NCBI RefSeq assembly: GCF_017798165.1
Contig: NZ_CP059068.1
Location: forward strand, 1,488,001 to 1,552,000
DNA from: Rhodoferax sp. AJA081-3
GTDB taxonomy: Bacteria > Pseudomonadota > Gammaproteobacteria > Burkholderiales > Burkholderiaceae_C
Direction: 5' to 3'
Length of the DNA: 64,000 nucleotides
The notes below the pieces were generated by a model that was given only the letters and a program-made list of their open reading frames with translations, was not told where the DNA came from and made no database searches. Position 1 is the stretch's first letter. Each line of letters opens with the position of its first letter. This document shows positions 7,709 through 17,029 of the stretch, piece by piece. Made by a program: the position numbers and the translations under genes.

Positions 7709-10700
7709 ATGGCCCAGTTTTTTATCGACCGCCCCATCTTTGCATGGGTGATATCGCTCTTCATCATGGTCATGGGCGGCGTGGCGATCACGCAATTGCC
7801 CATTGCCCAGTACCCACCGGTGGCGCCGCCCACCATCGTCATTTCTGCGGGTTACCCCGGTGCATCGGCCAAGATACTGGAAGACAGTGTGCTGTCCGTT
7901 ATCGAGCGCGAAATGAATGGCTCGCCCGGCATGATCTACATGGAGTCGGTGGCCCAGGCCAACGGCACAGGTTCCATCTCCATCAGTTTTGAGCCCGGCA
8001 CCAATGCCGACCTGGCGCAGGTGGATGTGCAAAACCGCCTCTCACGCGCCACACCGCGCCTGCCTGCGGCTGTTACCCAGGCCGGTGTGCGGGTGGACAA
8101 GGCGCGCTCCAACTTTTTGCTGTTCACCATGTTGTCCAGCGACAACCCGGACATCGACATCGTGGCCCTGGGTGACTACGCCTCGCGCAATGTACTGCCC
8201 GAAATCCAGCGCCTGCCCGGCATTGGCCAGGCCCAGTTGTTTGGCACCGAGCGCGCCATGCGCATCTGGGTGGACCCGGCCAAGCTGAGTGGCTACAACC
8301 TGTCTGCGGCCGAGGTCAACGCCGCCATACGCTCGCAAAATGCGCAGGTGTCGTCCGGCACCATTGGTGAGCTGCCCAATATTGCCGGCCAGACCATTGC
8401 TGCCACCGTGGTGGTGGATGGCCAGCTCAGCACCGTGGAGCAATTTGGCAACATCGTGCTGCGGGCCAACACGGACGGCTCCACCGTGCGCCTCAAAGAC
8501 GTGGCCCGTATCGAACTGGGCGCCCAGACCTATGCCACCTCGGCCCGCCTGAATGGCAAGCCCGCCGCCGGTATTGGTGTACAGCTGGCACCCAGCGGCA
8601 ATGCACTGGCCGCAGCCAAGGCCGTGCGTGAGCGCATGGCGCAGTTGGAACCGTATTTCCCCAAGGGTGTGAAGTGGACCATTCCTTACGATGCTTCGCG
8701 CTTCGTGAAGATCTCCATATCGCAAGTGGCCGAGACGCTGATTGAGGCCGTCATCCTGGTGTTTTTGGTGATGTTCCTGTTCCTGCAGAACTGGCGCTAC
8801 ACCATCATTCCCACCATCGTGGTGCCGGTGGCTCTCTTGGGCACCTTTGCCACGCTGCTGGCACTGGGCTTCTCCATCAACGTGTTGACCATGTTCGGCA
8901 TGGTGCTGGTGATCGGCATTGTGGTGGACGACGCGATTGTGGTGGTCGAGAACGTCGAGCGCATCATGAGTGAAGAAGGCCTGCCACCGCTGGAGGCCAC
9001 CCGCAAGGCGATGGGCCAGATCTCTGGCGCCATCGTCGGTGTGACTGTGGTGCTGATTGCGGTGTTTGTACCGCTGGCATTCTTCCAGGGCTCGGTGGGC
9101 AATATCTACCGCCAGTTCTCGGCGGTGATGGTGGCATCCATCGGCTTCTCTGCCTTCATGGCGCTTTCGCTCACACCCGCGCTGTGTGCCACCCTGCTCA
9201 AGCCGGTAGAGGCTGGGCACCACCATGCCAAGACCGGCTTCTTTGGCTGGTTCAACCGCGGCTTCACTCGCACGGCCAAAACGTACGAAGGCTGGGTGGC
9301 TCGCATACTGTCGCGCGCTGGCCGCTACCTGATCATCTACGCCGCCATCATTGCCGTGGTGGGTGTGATGTATGTGCGCCTGCCCACCGCCTTCTTGCCC
9401 AATGAAGACCAAGGCACCATGCTGGTCAGCATCCAGCTACCACCGGGCGCTACGCGTGAGCGCACACAAAACGTCATGCAGCAGGTAGAGGTCTTCATGC
9501 TCAAGCAGCCCGAAGTGCAAAGCATGGTGGGCGTGCTGGGCTTCAGCTTCTCGGGCCAGGGGCAAAACGCCGCCTTCGGGTTTATCACGCTCAAAGACTG
9601 GTCTGAGCGCAAGGGCGAGGCGCATTCTGCGCAGGCCATTGCCGGGCGCGCTTTTGGTGGCCTGATGGGCATACGCGATGCGTTTATCTTCCCCTTGAGC
9701 CCACCGGCCATTCCCGAGCTGGGCCAGGCGTCTGGCTTTACCTTCCGCCTGCAAGACCGCGCTGGCAAGGGGCATGAGGCCCTGGTGGCCGCACGCAACC
9801 AGTTGATGGGTATGGCATCCAAGAGCAAGGTGCTCACCCAGGTGCGCCCGGATGGTCTGGAAGACGCGCCGCAATTGCAAATCGACATTGACCGCGACAA
9901 GGCCAGTGCGCTGTCGGTCAGTTTTGATTCCATCAACAGCACCATCTCCACCGCGCTGGGCTCGGCCTACATCAACGACTTCCCCAACCAGGGCCGCCTG
10001 CAGCGCGTGGTGGTGCAAGCCGACGCCACGGCGCGTATGCAGCCGGACGATATTTTGAAGCTGACCACGCCCAACGCCCGCGGCGTGCCGGTGCCACTGT
10101 CTGCGTTTGCCAGCACCCGCTGGGTCAAGGGTGCGATGCAAACCATCCGTTACAACGGCTACCCCGCCATGCGTATTGGTGGCTCTGCAGCGCCGGGCTA
10201 CAGCACCGGTGACGCCATGGACGAGATGGAAAAACTGGCCGCGCAATTGCCCGAAGGTTTTGCCTTTGAGTGGACCGGCTTGTCGCGCGAGGAAAAAATC
10301 GCCGGCTCACAAGCCTTAGTCTTGTATGGCTTTGCCATCCTGGCCGTGTTCTTGTGCCTGGCCGCGTTGTACGAGAGTTGGTCCATCCCGCTGTCCGTCA
10401 TTCTGGTTGTGCCCGTGGGCGTGCTGGGCGTGCTGCTGGCCACGGTGATGCGGGGTTATGCGAACGACGTGTATTTCCAGGTCGGGCTGATCACCATCAT
10501 CGGCCTGTCTGCCAAAAACGCGATTCTGATCATCGAGTTTGCAAAGGACTTGCAGGCCCAGGGCAAGACGGCTGTGCAAGCCGCACTGGCTGCGGCGCAT
10601 ATGCGCTTCCGCCCCATCTTGATGACGTCGATGGCTTTTATGCTGGGCGTGTTGCCGCTGGCTATCAGCAGCGGTGCAGGCTCTGCCAGCCAACGCGCTA

Positions 10701-10864
10701 TCGGCACCGGGGTGATTGGTGGCAGCCTGGTGGGCACCATCCTCGCCGTCTTCTTTGTGCCCATCTTTTTTGTGGTGGTACGCAGCATCTTCAAGGGCAG
10801 CGAACGCCAGCGCCAGTTTGATGCGGCACACGGACACCAGTCAGGAGTGCAAAGCCATGAGTAA
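7709..10864 (+). CDS. RND multidrug efflux inner-membrane pump (HAE1/AcrB family)
   Basis: A 1051-aa proton-driven pump of normal length. It starts with the family signature FFIDRPIFAWVISLFIMVMG. Twelve TM segments and two large periplasmic loops can be traced. TM4 carries the proton-relay aspartates (GIVVDDAIVVVENV), and the GLSAKNAILIIEFAK segment of TM10-11 is intact. It lies 12 nt after the adaptor gene and overlaps the outer-membrane factor gene by 8 nt. The substrate range cannot be read from sequence; AcrB/MexB relatives export hydrophobic antibiotics and dyes. Confidence 0.95.
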   Translation: MAQFFIDRPIFAWVISLFIMVMGGVAITQLPIAQYPPVAPPTIVISAGYPGASAKILEDSVLSVIEREMNGSPGMIYMESVAQANGTGSISISFEPGTNADLAQVDVQNRLSRATPRLPAAVTQAGVRVDKARSNFLLFTMLSSDNPDIDIVALGDYASRNVLPEIQRLPGIGQAQLFGTERAMRIWVDPAKLSGYNLSAAEVNAAIRSQNAQVSSGTIGELPNIAGQTIAATVVVDGQLSTVEQFGNIVLRANTDGSTVRLKDVARIELGAQTYATSARLNGKPAAGIGVQLAPSGNALAAAKAVRERMAQLEPYFPKGVKWTIPYDASRFVKISISQVAETLIEAVILVFLVMFLFLQNWRYTIIPTIVVPVALLGTFATLLALGFSINVLTMFGMVLVIGIVVDDAIVVVENVERIMSEEGLPPLEATRKAMGQISGAIVGVTVVLIAVFVPLAFFQGSVGNIYRQFSAVMVASIGFSAFMALSLTPALCATLLKPVEAGHHHAKTGFFGWFNRGFTRTAKTYEGWVARILSRAGRYLIIYAAIIAVVGVMYVRLPTAFLPNEDQGTMLVSIQLPPGATRERTQNVMQQVEVFMLKQPEVQSMVGVLGFSFSGQGQNAAFGFITLKDWSERKGEAHSAQAIAGRAFGGLMGIRDAFIFPLSPPAIPELGQASGFTFRLQDRAGKGHEALVAARNQLMGMASKSKVLTQVRPDGLEDAPQLQIDIDRDKASALSVSFDSINSTISTALGSAYINDFPNQGRLQRVVVQADATARMQPDDILKLTTPNARGVPVPLSAFASTRWVKGAMQTIRYNGYPAMRIGGSAAPGYSTGDAMDEMEKLAAQLPEGFAFEWTGLSREEKIAGSQALVLYGFAILAVFLCLAALYESWSIPLSVILVVPVGVLGVLLATVMRGYANDVYFQVGLITIIGLSAKNAILIIEFAKDLQAQGKTAVQAALAAAHMRFRPILMTSMAFMLGVLPLAISSGAGSASQRAIGTGVIGGSLVGTILAVFFVPIFFVVVRSIFKGSERQRQFDAAHGHQSGVQSHE

Positions 10865-12239
10865 GTTACGTTTGGCGCCACTGTGTGCGGCCATGGCCCT
10901 GTCAGCCTGCAGCTTCATACCTACGTATGAGCGCCCCGCTGCCCCGGTGGCCAGCAGCTTCCCCGCAGACGGTGCAACCGCCACCGGTGCCGCGCCCACG
11001 GCTGCAGCCGATATCGCCTGGCAAGACTTCTTCAAAGATGCCCGCCTTAAAAAGCTGATCGAGCTGTCTCTGCACAACAACCGCGACCTGCGCATCGCCG
11101 TGCTGGCCATCGAGCAGACCCGCTCCCAGTACAACGTGCGCCGTGCCGACGAACTGCCCACGCTGAATGCCGGCATCACCGGCAGTCGCGGCCCTGTTGC
11201 TTCGGGGGCTATTAACAGCACCTACACCGCAGGCTTTAGCGTCACCGCCTACGAGCTGGATTTTTTTGGCCGCGTGCGCGCGCTCAGCCAGGCCGCACAG
11301 GCCCAGGTGCTGGGGTCTGAAGAGGCACGCAAGACCGTGCAGATCAGCCTGATTGCGGCCGTGGCCAACACCTACCTGAGCCTGCTGGCCAATGACGAAC
11401 TGCTGCGCGTCACCCGCGAGTCCCTGGCCACACGGCAAGAGTCTCTGCGCCTGACGCAATTGAAGTTTGACAACGAAGCCGCATCCAAGCTAGAGCTGAG
11501 CCAAGCCCAGAGTCTGCTGGAGGGCGCCAAGGCCGCCTTCGCCCAGACCACCCGCCTGCGTGCGCAGGACGAAAACGCGTTGACCCTCTTGGTAGGCCAG
11601 CCCCTGCCCGCCGACCTGCCGGCCGGGCTGCCCATCACCGCCCAAGGCATGCTGCCGGATCTGCCGGCCGGTGTGCCGTCTGAGCTGCTGACCCGCCGCC
11701 CGGACATCCGCCAGGCCGAACAACAGCTGCTGGCCAACAACGCCAACATTGGTGCGGCGCGGGCTGCCTTCTTCCCCCGCATCACGCTGACCGGCAGCGC
11801 GGGTGTGGTCAGCAACGATCTGGACACCTTGTTCAGCAACGGCACGTCCGCCTGGACCTTTGTGCCCCAGTTGCTGCTGCCTATCTTTGACTATGGCCGC
11901 AACCAGGCCAATCTGGAATCTGCCAAGGTGGCCCGCGAGATTGCGGTAGCCCAGTATGAAAAGGCCATCCAGACCGGATTCCGCGAAGTGGCCGACGCTC
12001 TGGCCGGCCGCGCCACGCTGGGTGAGCAACTGCGCGCCCAGAATGCCCAACTGGCCGCCGAGAAGACCCGCATGGACCTGACCGACCTGCGCTTCAAACA
12101 CGGCGCGTCCAATGCTTTTGACGTGCTGGACGCCCAGCGCTCGCTGTTTGCGGCGCAACAGGCGGCGGTGCAGGTGCAGGCGCAGCAGGTGCAGAATTTG
12201 GTGACGCTGTACAAGGTATTGGGAGGCGGCTGGAAATAG
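10857..12239 (+). CDS. RND outer-membrane efflux factor (NodT/OprM family lipoprotein)
   Basis: A 460-aa outer-membrane channel subunit. The signal peptide has lipobox LSAC, and two OEP repeats follow, with motifs such as YELDFFGRVRALSQAAQAQ and LLTRRPDIRQAEQQLLANNANIGAARAAFFP. I chose ATG 10857, which overlaps the end of the pump gene; the longer upstream frame lies inside that gene. It is the last gene of the efflux operon. The borosin-like precursor gene begins 107 nt downstream in the same direction, with no obvious terminator between them. Confidence 0.93.
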   Translation: MSKLRLAPLCAAMALSACSFIPTYERPAAPVASSFPADGATATGAAPTAAADIAWQDFFKDARLKKLIELSLHNNRDLRIAVLAIEQTRSQYNVRRADELPTLNAGITGSRGPVASGAINSTYTAGFSVTAYELDFFGRVRALSQAAQAQVLGSEEARKTVQISLIAAVANTYLSLLANDELLRVTRESLATRQESLRLTQLKFDNEAASKLELSQAQSLLEGAKAAFAQTTRLRAQDENALTLLVGQPLPADLPAGLPITAQGMLPDLPAGVPSELLTRRPDIRQAEQQLLANNANIGAARAAFFPRITLTGSAGVVSNDLDTLFSNGTSAWTFVPQLLLPIFDYGRNQANLESAKVAREIAVAQYEKAIQTGFREVADALAGRATLGEQLRAQNAQLAAEKTRMDLTDLRFKHGASNAFDVLDAQRSLFAAQQAAVQVQAQQVQNLVTLYKVLGGGWK

Positions 12240-12251
12240 CAGGGTATGTGT

Positions 12252-12283
12252 CAATTACATATCGTTACACGGGCTATAGAATC
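12252..12283 (+). promoter_or_regulatory. Candidate promoter of borosin-like cassette 1
   Basis: GGGCTATAGAATC (12271-12283) is identical to the sequence upstream of the second precursor gene (17633-17645), and a GTTAC motif precedes it by a few bases in both. TATAGA/TAGAAT fits a -10 box. TTACAT (12255-12260) is a possible -35. The two cassettes are otherwise diverged here, so the conservation suggests a shared control element. Confidence 0.6.
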
Positions 12284-12346
12284 TGACAAAGGTTGCTGAG
12301 CCCAGGCAACCTTGTCCTACTTTCGTTCACTACCAAGGCCCCGTCA

Positions 12347-12568
12347 ATGTCTAAACTACTCGACTACCTGAACCACCTGGATTCCAATGCGACAGCCATT
12401 GCGGCTCACAACGCTGATCCGGCGGCCTATATGACGCAGTTTGGTTTGAATGCGAATGAGCAGCAAACGTTTATGTCTGGGGACAAGGCGGCAATTGCTG
12501 TTTTGGCCGGAATTGATCCGGGAGATTTGCCAAAAATTCAAGTGATGAACGTTGATGAGACCTTTTAA
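12347..12568 (+). CDS. Putative split-borosin precursor peptide 1
   Basis: A 73-aa peptide. Residues 1-56 form a compact helical leader with DPAAYMTQFGLNANEQ and SGDKAAIAVLAGID, matching the layout of SonA-type borosin precursors (a LigA-like borosin-binding domain). The last ~17 residues (about 57-73, including KIQVMNVDETF) are the candidate core, with branched hydrophobics that suit backbone N-methylation. It is the same length as the second precursor at 17699; the leader is conserved and the tail diverged. The start is the ATG at 12347 (MSKLL...), aligned to precursor 2; an upstream in-frame start adds 18 unlikely residues. It is the first gene of a P-DGC-DGC-methyltransferase operon. Methylation is inferred, not shown. 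Confidence 0.8.
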   Translation: MSKLLDYLNHLDSNATAIAAHNADPAAYMTQFGLNANEQQTFMSGDKAAIAVLAGIDPGDLPKIQVMNVDETF

Positions 12569-12597
12569 CCTGAGCTAGATTCCACTTTGCGAAGTCG

Positions 12598-14361
12598 ATG
12601 GTACGTCACAACATCATCAGGGCACTTGTTTGCCTTGCATTGGGATGGACTTATTCGTACGGTGTTATTGCTGAGGGGCAAGCGACTTTCGAAACCATCT
12701 TTGCTGAAGCGACAAAGGAATTAAGTACCTCACCGAACGAAGTCAGTTCAAGACTCGAACAGCTCAAGGCGTTGCAACCAACGTTCACACCTGAGCAGAA
12801 TGAAAGATATCACTTGCTTTATGCATTTTCCCTTGGCGCAAAAGGGATGCATGAAGAGCGGGTCGCGTTAGTAGAGTCTTTTATTGGTCAGGTAACCTCA
12901 CCTGCGCGGCGAGCGCGTTTCCAATACGAATTGATTGATGCCAACACCGCGTTGGGTAAGTATGAGCGGGCACTGCAAACAATGAATGAATCCATTGTGT
13001 TGCTACCTGCGATGGAAAAAACGTCGCAAAAGATCGTCGTCTTGCAAGGCGCTTTGAATTTATTGAACTCACTGCGGGCCTATGACGAGGCGCTGGAGTT
13101 CGCGGAGCGCATTTATGCATTGCGCGGTGACACTGCAGGCTCCTACGCAGCTTGCGTGGGCTTAGCCAACAAAGTTGAGACGAACTACATGCGCGGAAGC
13201 AATGCCACAGCCCGCGGATTGGTGCCAGATGCCATCCTGGCCTGCGATGCCAATAAAAATCAATTCTTTTCCCTGATCGTCAAAGTCTATGCGGCTATTG
13301 ATGTGATTGACTCTGGTGAGCACACAAAAGGTATCGCCACAAGCCTACCGCTGCTGAAAGACTTCTCGACACTGAGCAAAGACTCGGATTACCTCACGCA
13401 GTTGGAAGAGGCCCTTGCCCGCGCATACCTCAAGACCGGCAACACGGAACGTGCCGAACACTACGGGCTGAAGGCCTACCAACGGGCTCAGTCCAGCCGT
13501 GTCCTTGCATTGCAAGAAAAAACCAGCGAAACCATGGCCGCCATCAAACGCGCCCAAGGCCAGTTGGCCGCCGCCATAGGTTATTACGACATCAACCTGG
13601 ACCTGAAGAAAAAAGTATTGGACGACCAGTTGCACAAAAACCTGGCCTACCAGCGCGTCAAGTTCGACACCCAAGACAAGGCCAACCAGATGGCCTTGCT
13701 GGAGCAAAAGAACAAAAACCTGAACACCGAAAAAGCCCTGCAGCAAAACGAGTACCAGAACCTGATTCTGTTGTTGACGCTGGGCGCTGTGGTGCTGGCC
13801 ATACTTGGCGCGTGGCTGTACAACACACTGCGCCTTAAAAACATCTTCCGTGTGTCGGCCCAGGTGGACGGGCTTACGCAGGTGAGCAACCGCAGCCACT
13901 TCACGGCGTCGTCGCACCTGGCTTTCAGCGACCCCATGCGAAACGTGAGCCTGGTTTTGTTTGACATGGACTATTTCAAAAAAATCAACGACACCTATGG
14001 CCACGCTGCGGGTGATTGGGTGCTAAAAACGGTGTGCGCCACCGTGAAGTCCGAGTTGCCCAAAACTACCTTACTGGGGCGCCTGGGTGGTGAAGAGTTT
14101 GCCCTGTGCCTGCCCAATGTGCAGCACGAGGACGAAGCCCGCGCCCTGGCAGAACGCTGCCGCGCAGCCATAGCGGCTATCAACACAGCTCCCAGCGGTT
14201 TTGACTTTGCCATCACCGCCAGTTTTGGTGTGGCCACGCGCAACGCCCACCTGACCGACAGTTTTGAAGAGACATTGGTGCAGGCCGACAAGGCGCTGTA
14301 CCTCTCCAAAAACGAAGGACGCAACCGCGTCACCGTATACCAGCCTTCGGGAAAAGCCTAG
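12598..14361 (+). CDS. Membrane TPR-GGDEF putative diguanylate cyclase 1 (cassette 1)
   Basis: A 587-aa protein with an N-terminal signal/anchor, then a ~330-residue helical region with TPR-like repeats (NTERAEHYGLKAYQRAQ and similar), predicted periplasmic. One TM segment (about 388-406) and a cytoplasmic GGDEF domain follow. The active site is GGEEF at 497-501. The four residues at the usual RxxD I-site are PKTT, so product inhibition is probably absent. Its C-terminal half is very similar to the third cyclase at 17932. It lies 29 nt after the precursor gene and is co-directional. Family knowledge says it makes c-di-GMP; what the TPR part senses is unknown. Confidence 0.85.
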   Translation: MVRHNIIRALVCLALGWTYSYGVIAEGQATFETIFAEATKELSTSPNEVSSRLEQLKALQPTFTPEQNERYHLLYAFSLGAKGMHEERVALVESFIGQVTSPARRARFQYELIDANTALGKYERALQTMNESIVLLPAMEKTSQKIVVLQGALNLLNSLRAYDEALEFAERIYALRGDTAGSYAACVGLANKVETNYMRGSNATARGLVPDAILACDANKNQFFSLIVKVYAAIDVIDSGEHTKGIATSLPLLKDFSTLSKDSDYLTQLEEALARAYLKTGNTERAEHYGLKAYQRAQSSRVLALQEKTSETMAAIKRAQGQLAAAIGYYDINLDLKKKVLDDQLHKNLAYQRVKFDTQDKANQMALLEQKNKNLNTEKALQQNEYQNLILLLTLGAVVLAILGAWLYNTLRLKNIFRVSAQVDGLTQVSNRSHFTASSHLAFSDPMRNVSLVLFDMDYFKKINDTYGHAAGDWVLKTVCATVKSELPKTTLLGRLGGEEFALCLPNVQHEDEARALAERCRAAIAAINTAPSGFDFAITASFGVATRNAHLTDSFEETLVQADKALYLSKNEGRNRVTVYQPSGKA

Positions 14362-14387
14362 CTCTCCGATGACCAAGTCAGCAGCAG

Positions 14388-16169
14388 ATGCCCATTGCGA
14401 CTGACCTTGGGTTTTGTATCCGTGCGGTGCTGCTTGTGGTCTGGACCATGGCCTCTCCGCTGCTGGCCTTTGCTACCGAGCCGGACACTGTGGATGCGCT
14501 CCTCTCTGAGACTTCCAAACACCTGTACTCGGCGCCAGAGAAGGCCTTGGCTCCGCTTGAAAAGCTCAGCGCGCTGCAGCCTGCTTTTACACCTTCACAG
14601 AAGGAACGTTACCACCTGTCGCTTGCCAACTCACTGGGCTTTCGTGGGCAACATGCGCAACGCGTGGCCCTGGTGCAGTCCTTCATCGGCGAGGTGACTA
14701 CACCTGGGCGCCGTGCCAGTTTTCTCTACGAATTGATCGACGGTTACACCTCATTGGGCCAGTACGAGCAAGCCTTGCAGGCCCTGAACGAATCCATCGC
14801 CCTGTTGCCCGTGCTTGTAAAAACCGGTGACAAAATTGCCGTGTTGCAAGCTGCCCTTGCCGCCACCATCGCCTTTGAGGACTATGAGGTGGCGCTGGAC
14901 TTTGCCGAGCGCATCTATGCCCTGCGTGGGCCCGACAAGCCCGGCACCTACGCTGCGTGTGTGGGCCTTACTGACAAGGTAGAACTGCACTTCATGCGTG
15001 GTGCCAGCGCGCAGGCGCGTGCCCTGTTGCAAGACGCCATAGACGTCTGCAAGACCAACAACAACCCGTTCTTTGTGTTGATCAACCAATCCAATGCGGC
15101 GGTAGACCAGATCAACGCCGGTGACTATGCGGCGGGCCTGGCCAGTGGCTTGCCACTGTTCGCAGAACATGCTGCGATAAACCAGGGCTCGGACTATGTC
15201 ACCCAGCTGGAAGAGGCGGTTGCCCGTGCCTACCTGCAAATGGGCAATACCGAACGCGCCGAACACTATGGGCTGCAGGCCTACCAGCGTGCGCAGGTCA
15301 GCAAGATATTGGCCATGCAGGTCAAGACCAGCAAGACCATGGCTGCCATCCACCGCGCGAAGGGCGCGCCGGACCGTGCACTGTTTTACTACGACGCGCA
15401 CCTGGCACTGCGTAAACAATTGCTGGACGACCGCTTGCAACGAAACCTGGCCTACCAGCGGGTGCGCTTCGACACCCAGGACAGGGCCAACCAACAGGCC
15501 CTGCTGGAGCAGATAAACAAGAGTCTGGGCATTGAGAAGGCGTTGCAACAGGGCCGCTACCAAAACCTGGTGCTGCTGATGACACTGGGCCTGGTGGTGC
15601 TGGCCATAGTGGGCGCTTGGCTGCTGCGCACGCTGCAGCTCAAGAACCGGTTGCGCAAGTCGGCTCAGGTGGATGGGCTCACCCAGGTTTGCAGCCGGGC
15701 CCACTTCATCGCATGCGCACAGCAGGTATTTCGCGACACCGACCAGGACACCAGCCTGATGTTGTTTGACATGGACTTTTTCAAAACCATCAACGACACC
15801 TACGGCCATGCCACGGGTGACTGGGTATTGCAAGCGGTGTGCCACACCGTTCAGCAGCAACTGCCCAAAACCGCCCTGCTGGGGCGCCTGGGTGGGGAAG
15901 AGTTCGCCATCTGCCTGCCGCAGTTCAGCGCACAAGAGGCTCGCGCGCTGGCCGAACAATGCCGCGCAGCCATTGCAAACATTGGTGCACACCCCAGCGG
16001 ATTAAACTTGGAGATACGGGCCAGCTTTGGTATTGCCACACGCAGCGTCCAAGGCCCCGCCAGCTTTGAAGAGACACTGGCCGCGGCCGACAAGGCCCTC
16101 TACGTCTCCAAAAACGAAGGACGCAACCGCGTCACCGCTTATCAACACTCAGGTGCCCATTCCACATGA
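14388..16169 (+). CDS. Membrane TPR-GGDEF putative diguanylate cyclase 2 (cassette 1)
   Basis: A 593-aa paralogue of its neighbour with the same architecture: signal/anchor, periplasmic TPR-like sensor, one TM at about 392-410, and a GGDEF domain with GGEEF at 502-506. The I-site position reads PKTA, so there is no RxxD. It is more diverged than cyclases 1 and 3 are from each other, and it has no counterpart in cassette 2. The stop overlaps the start of the methyltransferase gene by 4 nt (ATGA), which implies translational coupling of cyclase and peptide-modifying enzyme. Confidence 0.85.
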   Translation: MPIATDLGFCIRAVLLVVWTMASPLLAFATEPDTVDALLSETSKHLYSAPEKALAPLEKLSALQPAFTPSQKERYHLSLANSLGFRGQHAQRVALVQSFIGEVTTPGRRASFLYELIDGYTSLGQYEQALQALNESIALLPVLVKTGDKIAVLQAALAATIAFEDYEVALDFAERIYALRGPDKPGTYAACVGLTDKVELHFMRGASAQARALLQDAIDVCKTNNNPFFVLINQSNAAVDQINAGDYAAGLASGLPLFAEHAAINQGSDYVTQLEEAVARAYLQMGNTERAEHYGLQAYQRAQVSKILAMQVKTSKTMAAIHRAKGAPDRALFYYDAHLALRKQLLDDRLQRNLAYQRVRFDTQDRANQQALLEQINKSLGIEKALQQGRYQNLVLLMTLGLVVLAIVGAWLLRTLQLKNRLRKSAQVDGLTQVCSRAHFIACAQQVFRDTDQDTSLMLFDMDFFKTINDTYGHATGDWVLQAVCHTVQQQLPKTALLGRLGGEEFAICLPQFSAQEARALAEQCRAAIANIGAHPSGLNLEIRASFGIATRSVQGPASFEETLAAADKALYVSKNEGRNRVTAYQHSGAHST

Positions 16170-16996
16170 TCCCAATCACCAAGCAAGGCAAACTCATCTG
16201 CGTAGGCACCGGCATGCGCATGGCAGGGCAAGTAACACCGCTGGCGCAGAGTTATCTAGAGACAGCAGACGTGGTGGTGTCCGCCGTGCCCAACATCTTT
16301 ACACGCAAGTGGATTCAGGGCCTTGCCAAGGAGTTCATATGTGTGCTGGGCTATTACGAAGACTGCGATGTAGACGGCAAAGACCGCCGCGACACCTACC
16401 GCCGCATGGCCGACACCATTCTGGACCAGGTGCGCGCGGGCAAGACGGTGTGTGCGGCCTTTTACGGCCACCCCGGCATTTTTGCCTGCATCTCCCACAT
16501 GGCGATCAAGGATGCACGGGCCGAAGGCTACAGTGCCGAGATGTTGCCGGGCATCTCGGCCGAAGACTGCCTGGTGGCCGACCTGGGCATTGACCCCGGC
16601 CGCACCGGCATGCAGTCCATGGAGACCACACAGTTCATGATTTATGAACGCAACATCGACCCCACGGCCCTGTTGATCCTGTGGCAGCCCTCACTGGCGG
16701 GAGAGCTGAGCCTGAAGCGTTTCGAGACCACGGCGGCACGCATACAGGTGCTGGTGGACAAACTGGCGCGGCACTACCCGCTGGACCACACTGTGATCCT
16801 GTACGAGGCAGCCACCAGCCCGCTGGAAACAACACGTATCGACAAAATCGCGCTGCGCGACCTGCCCACGGCCCACCTGGTCAGCTCCACCACCCTGGTC
16901 ATCCCCGCTGCATTTGCATTGAAGCGGGACGAGGCCATCATCGCCCAACTCAACGCGCTGCCCGAGGCGCCGCGGCTGGAAACAGAAGCGGCTTAA
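16166..16996 (+). CDS. Putative borosin alpha-N-methyltransferase 1 (SonM/OphMA-like)
   Basis: A 276-aa tetrapyrrole-methylase-fold SAM enzyme. GKLICVGTGMRMAGQVTPL starts the fold. YGHPGIFACISHM and the SAM-site segment MLPGISAEDCLVADLG follow, then DPGRTGMQSMETTQFM and LLILWQPSLAGE. It resembles the stand-alone borosin methyltransferase SonM more than any cobalamin or siroheme enzyme. The Y63/Y64 and R74-x3-Y78 residues fit the catalytic Tyr/Arg region reported for OphMA/SonM (from memory). There is no fused substrate tail, so a separate precursor is expected, and one lies at the operon start. The predicted reaction is SAM-dependent methylation of core amide nitrogens. Confidence 0.82.
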   Translation: MIPITKQGKLICVGTGMRMAGQVTPLAQSYLETADVVVSAVPNIFTRKWIQGLAKEFICVLGYYEDCDVDGKDRRDTYRRMADTILDQVRAGKTVCAAFYGHPGIFACISHMAIKDARAEGYSAEMLPGISAEDCLVADLGIDPGRTGMQSMETTQFMIYERNIDPTALLILWQPSLAGELSLKRFETTAARIQVLVDKLARHYPLDHTVILYEAATSPLETTRIDKIALRDLPTAHLVSSTTLVIPAAFALKRDEAIIAQLNALPEAPRLETEAA

Positions 16997-17029
16997 GCCA
17001 CCCGGGTGATCGGCGGCGATCGGTGGCGC

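Noticed and set aside
8042..9412. 456-aa open frame antisense to the RND pump
   Set aside because: It is His/Gly-rich low-complexity translation opposite a certain gene, so a shadow frame.
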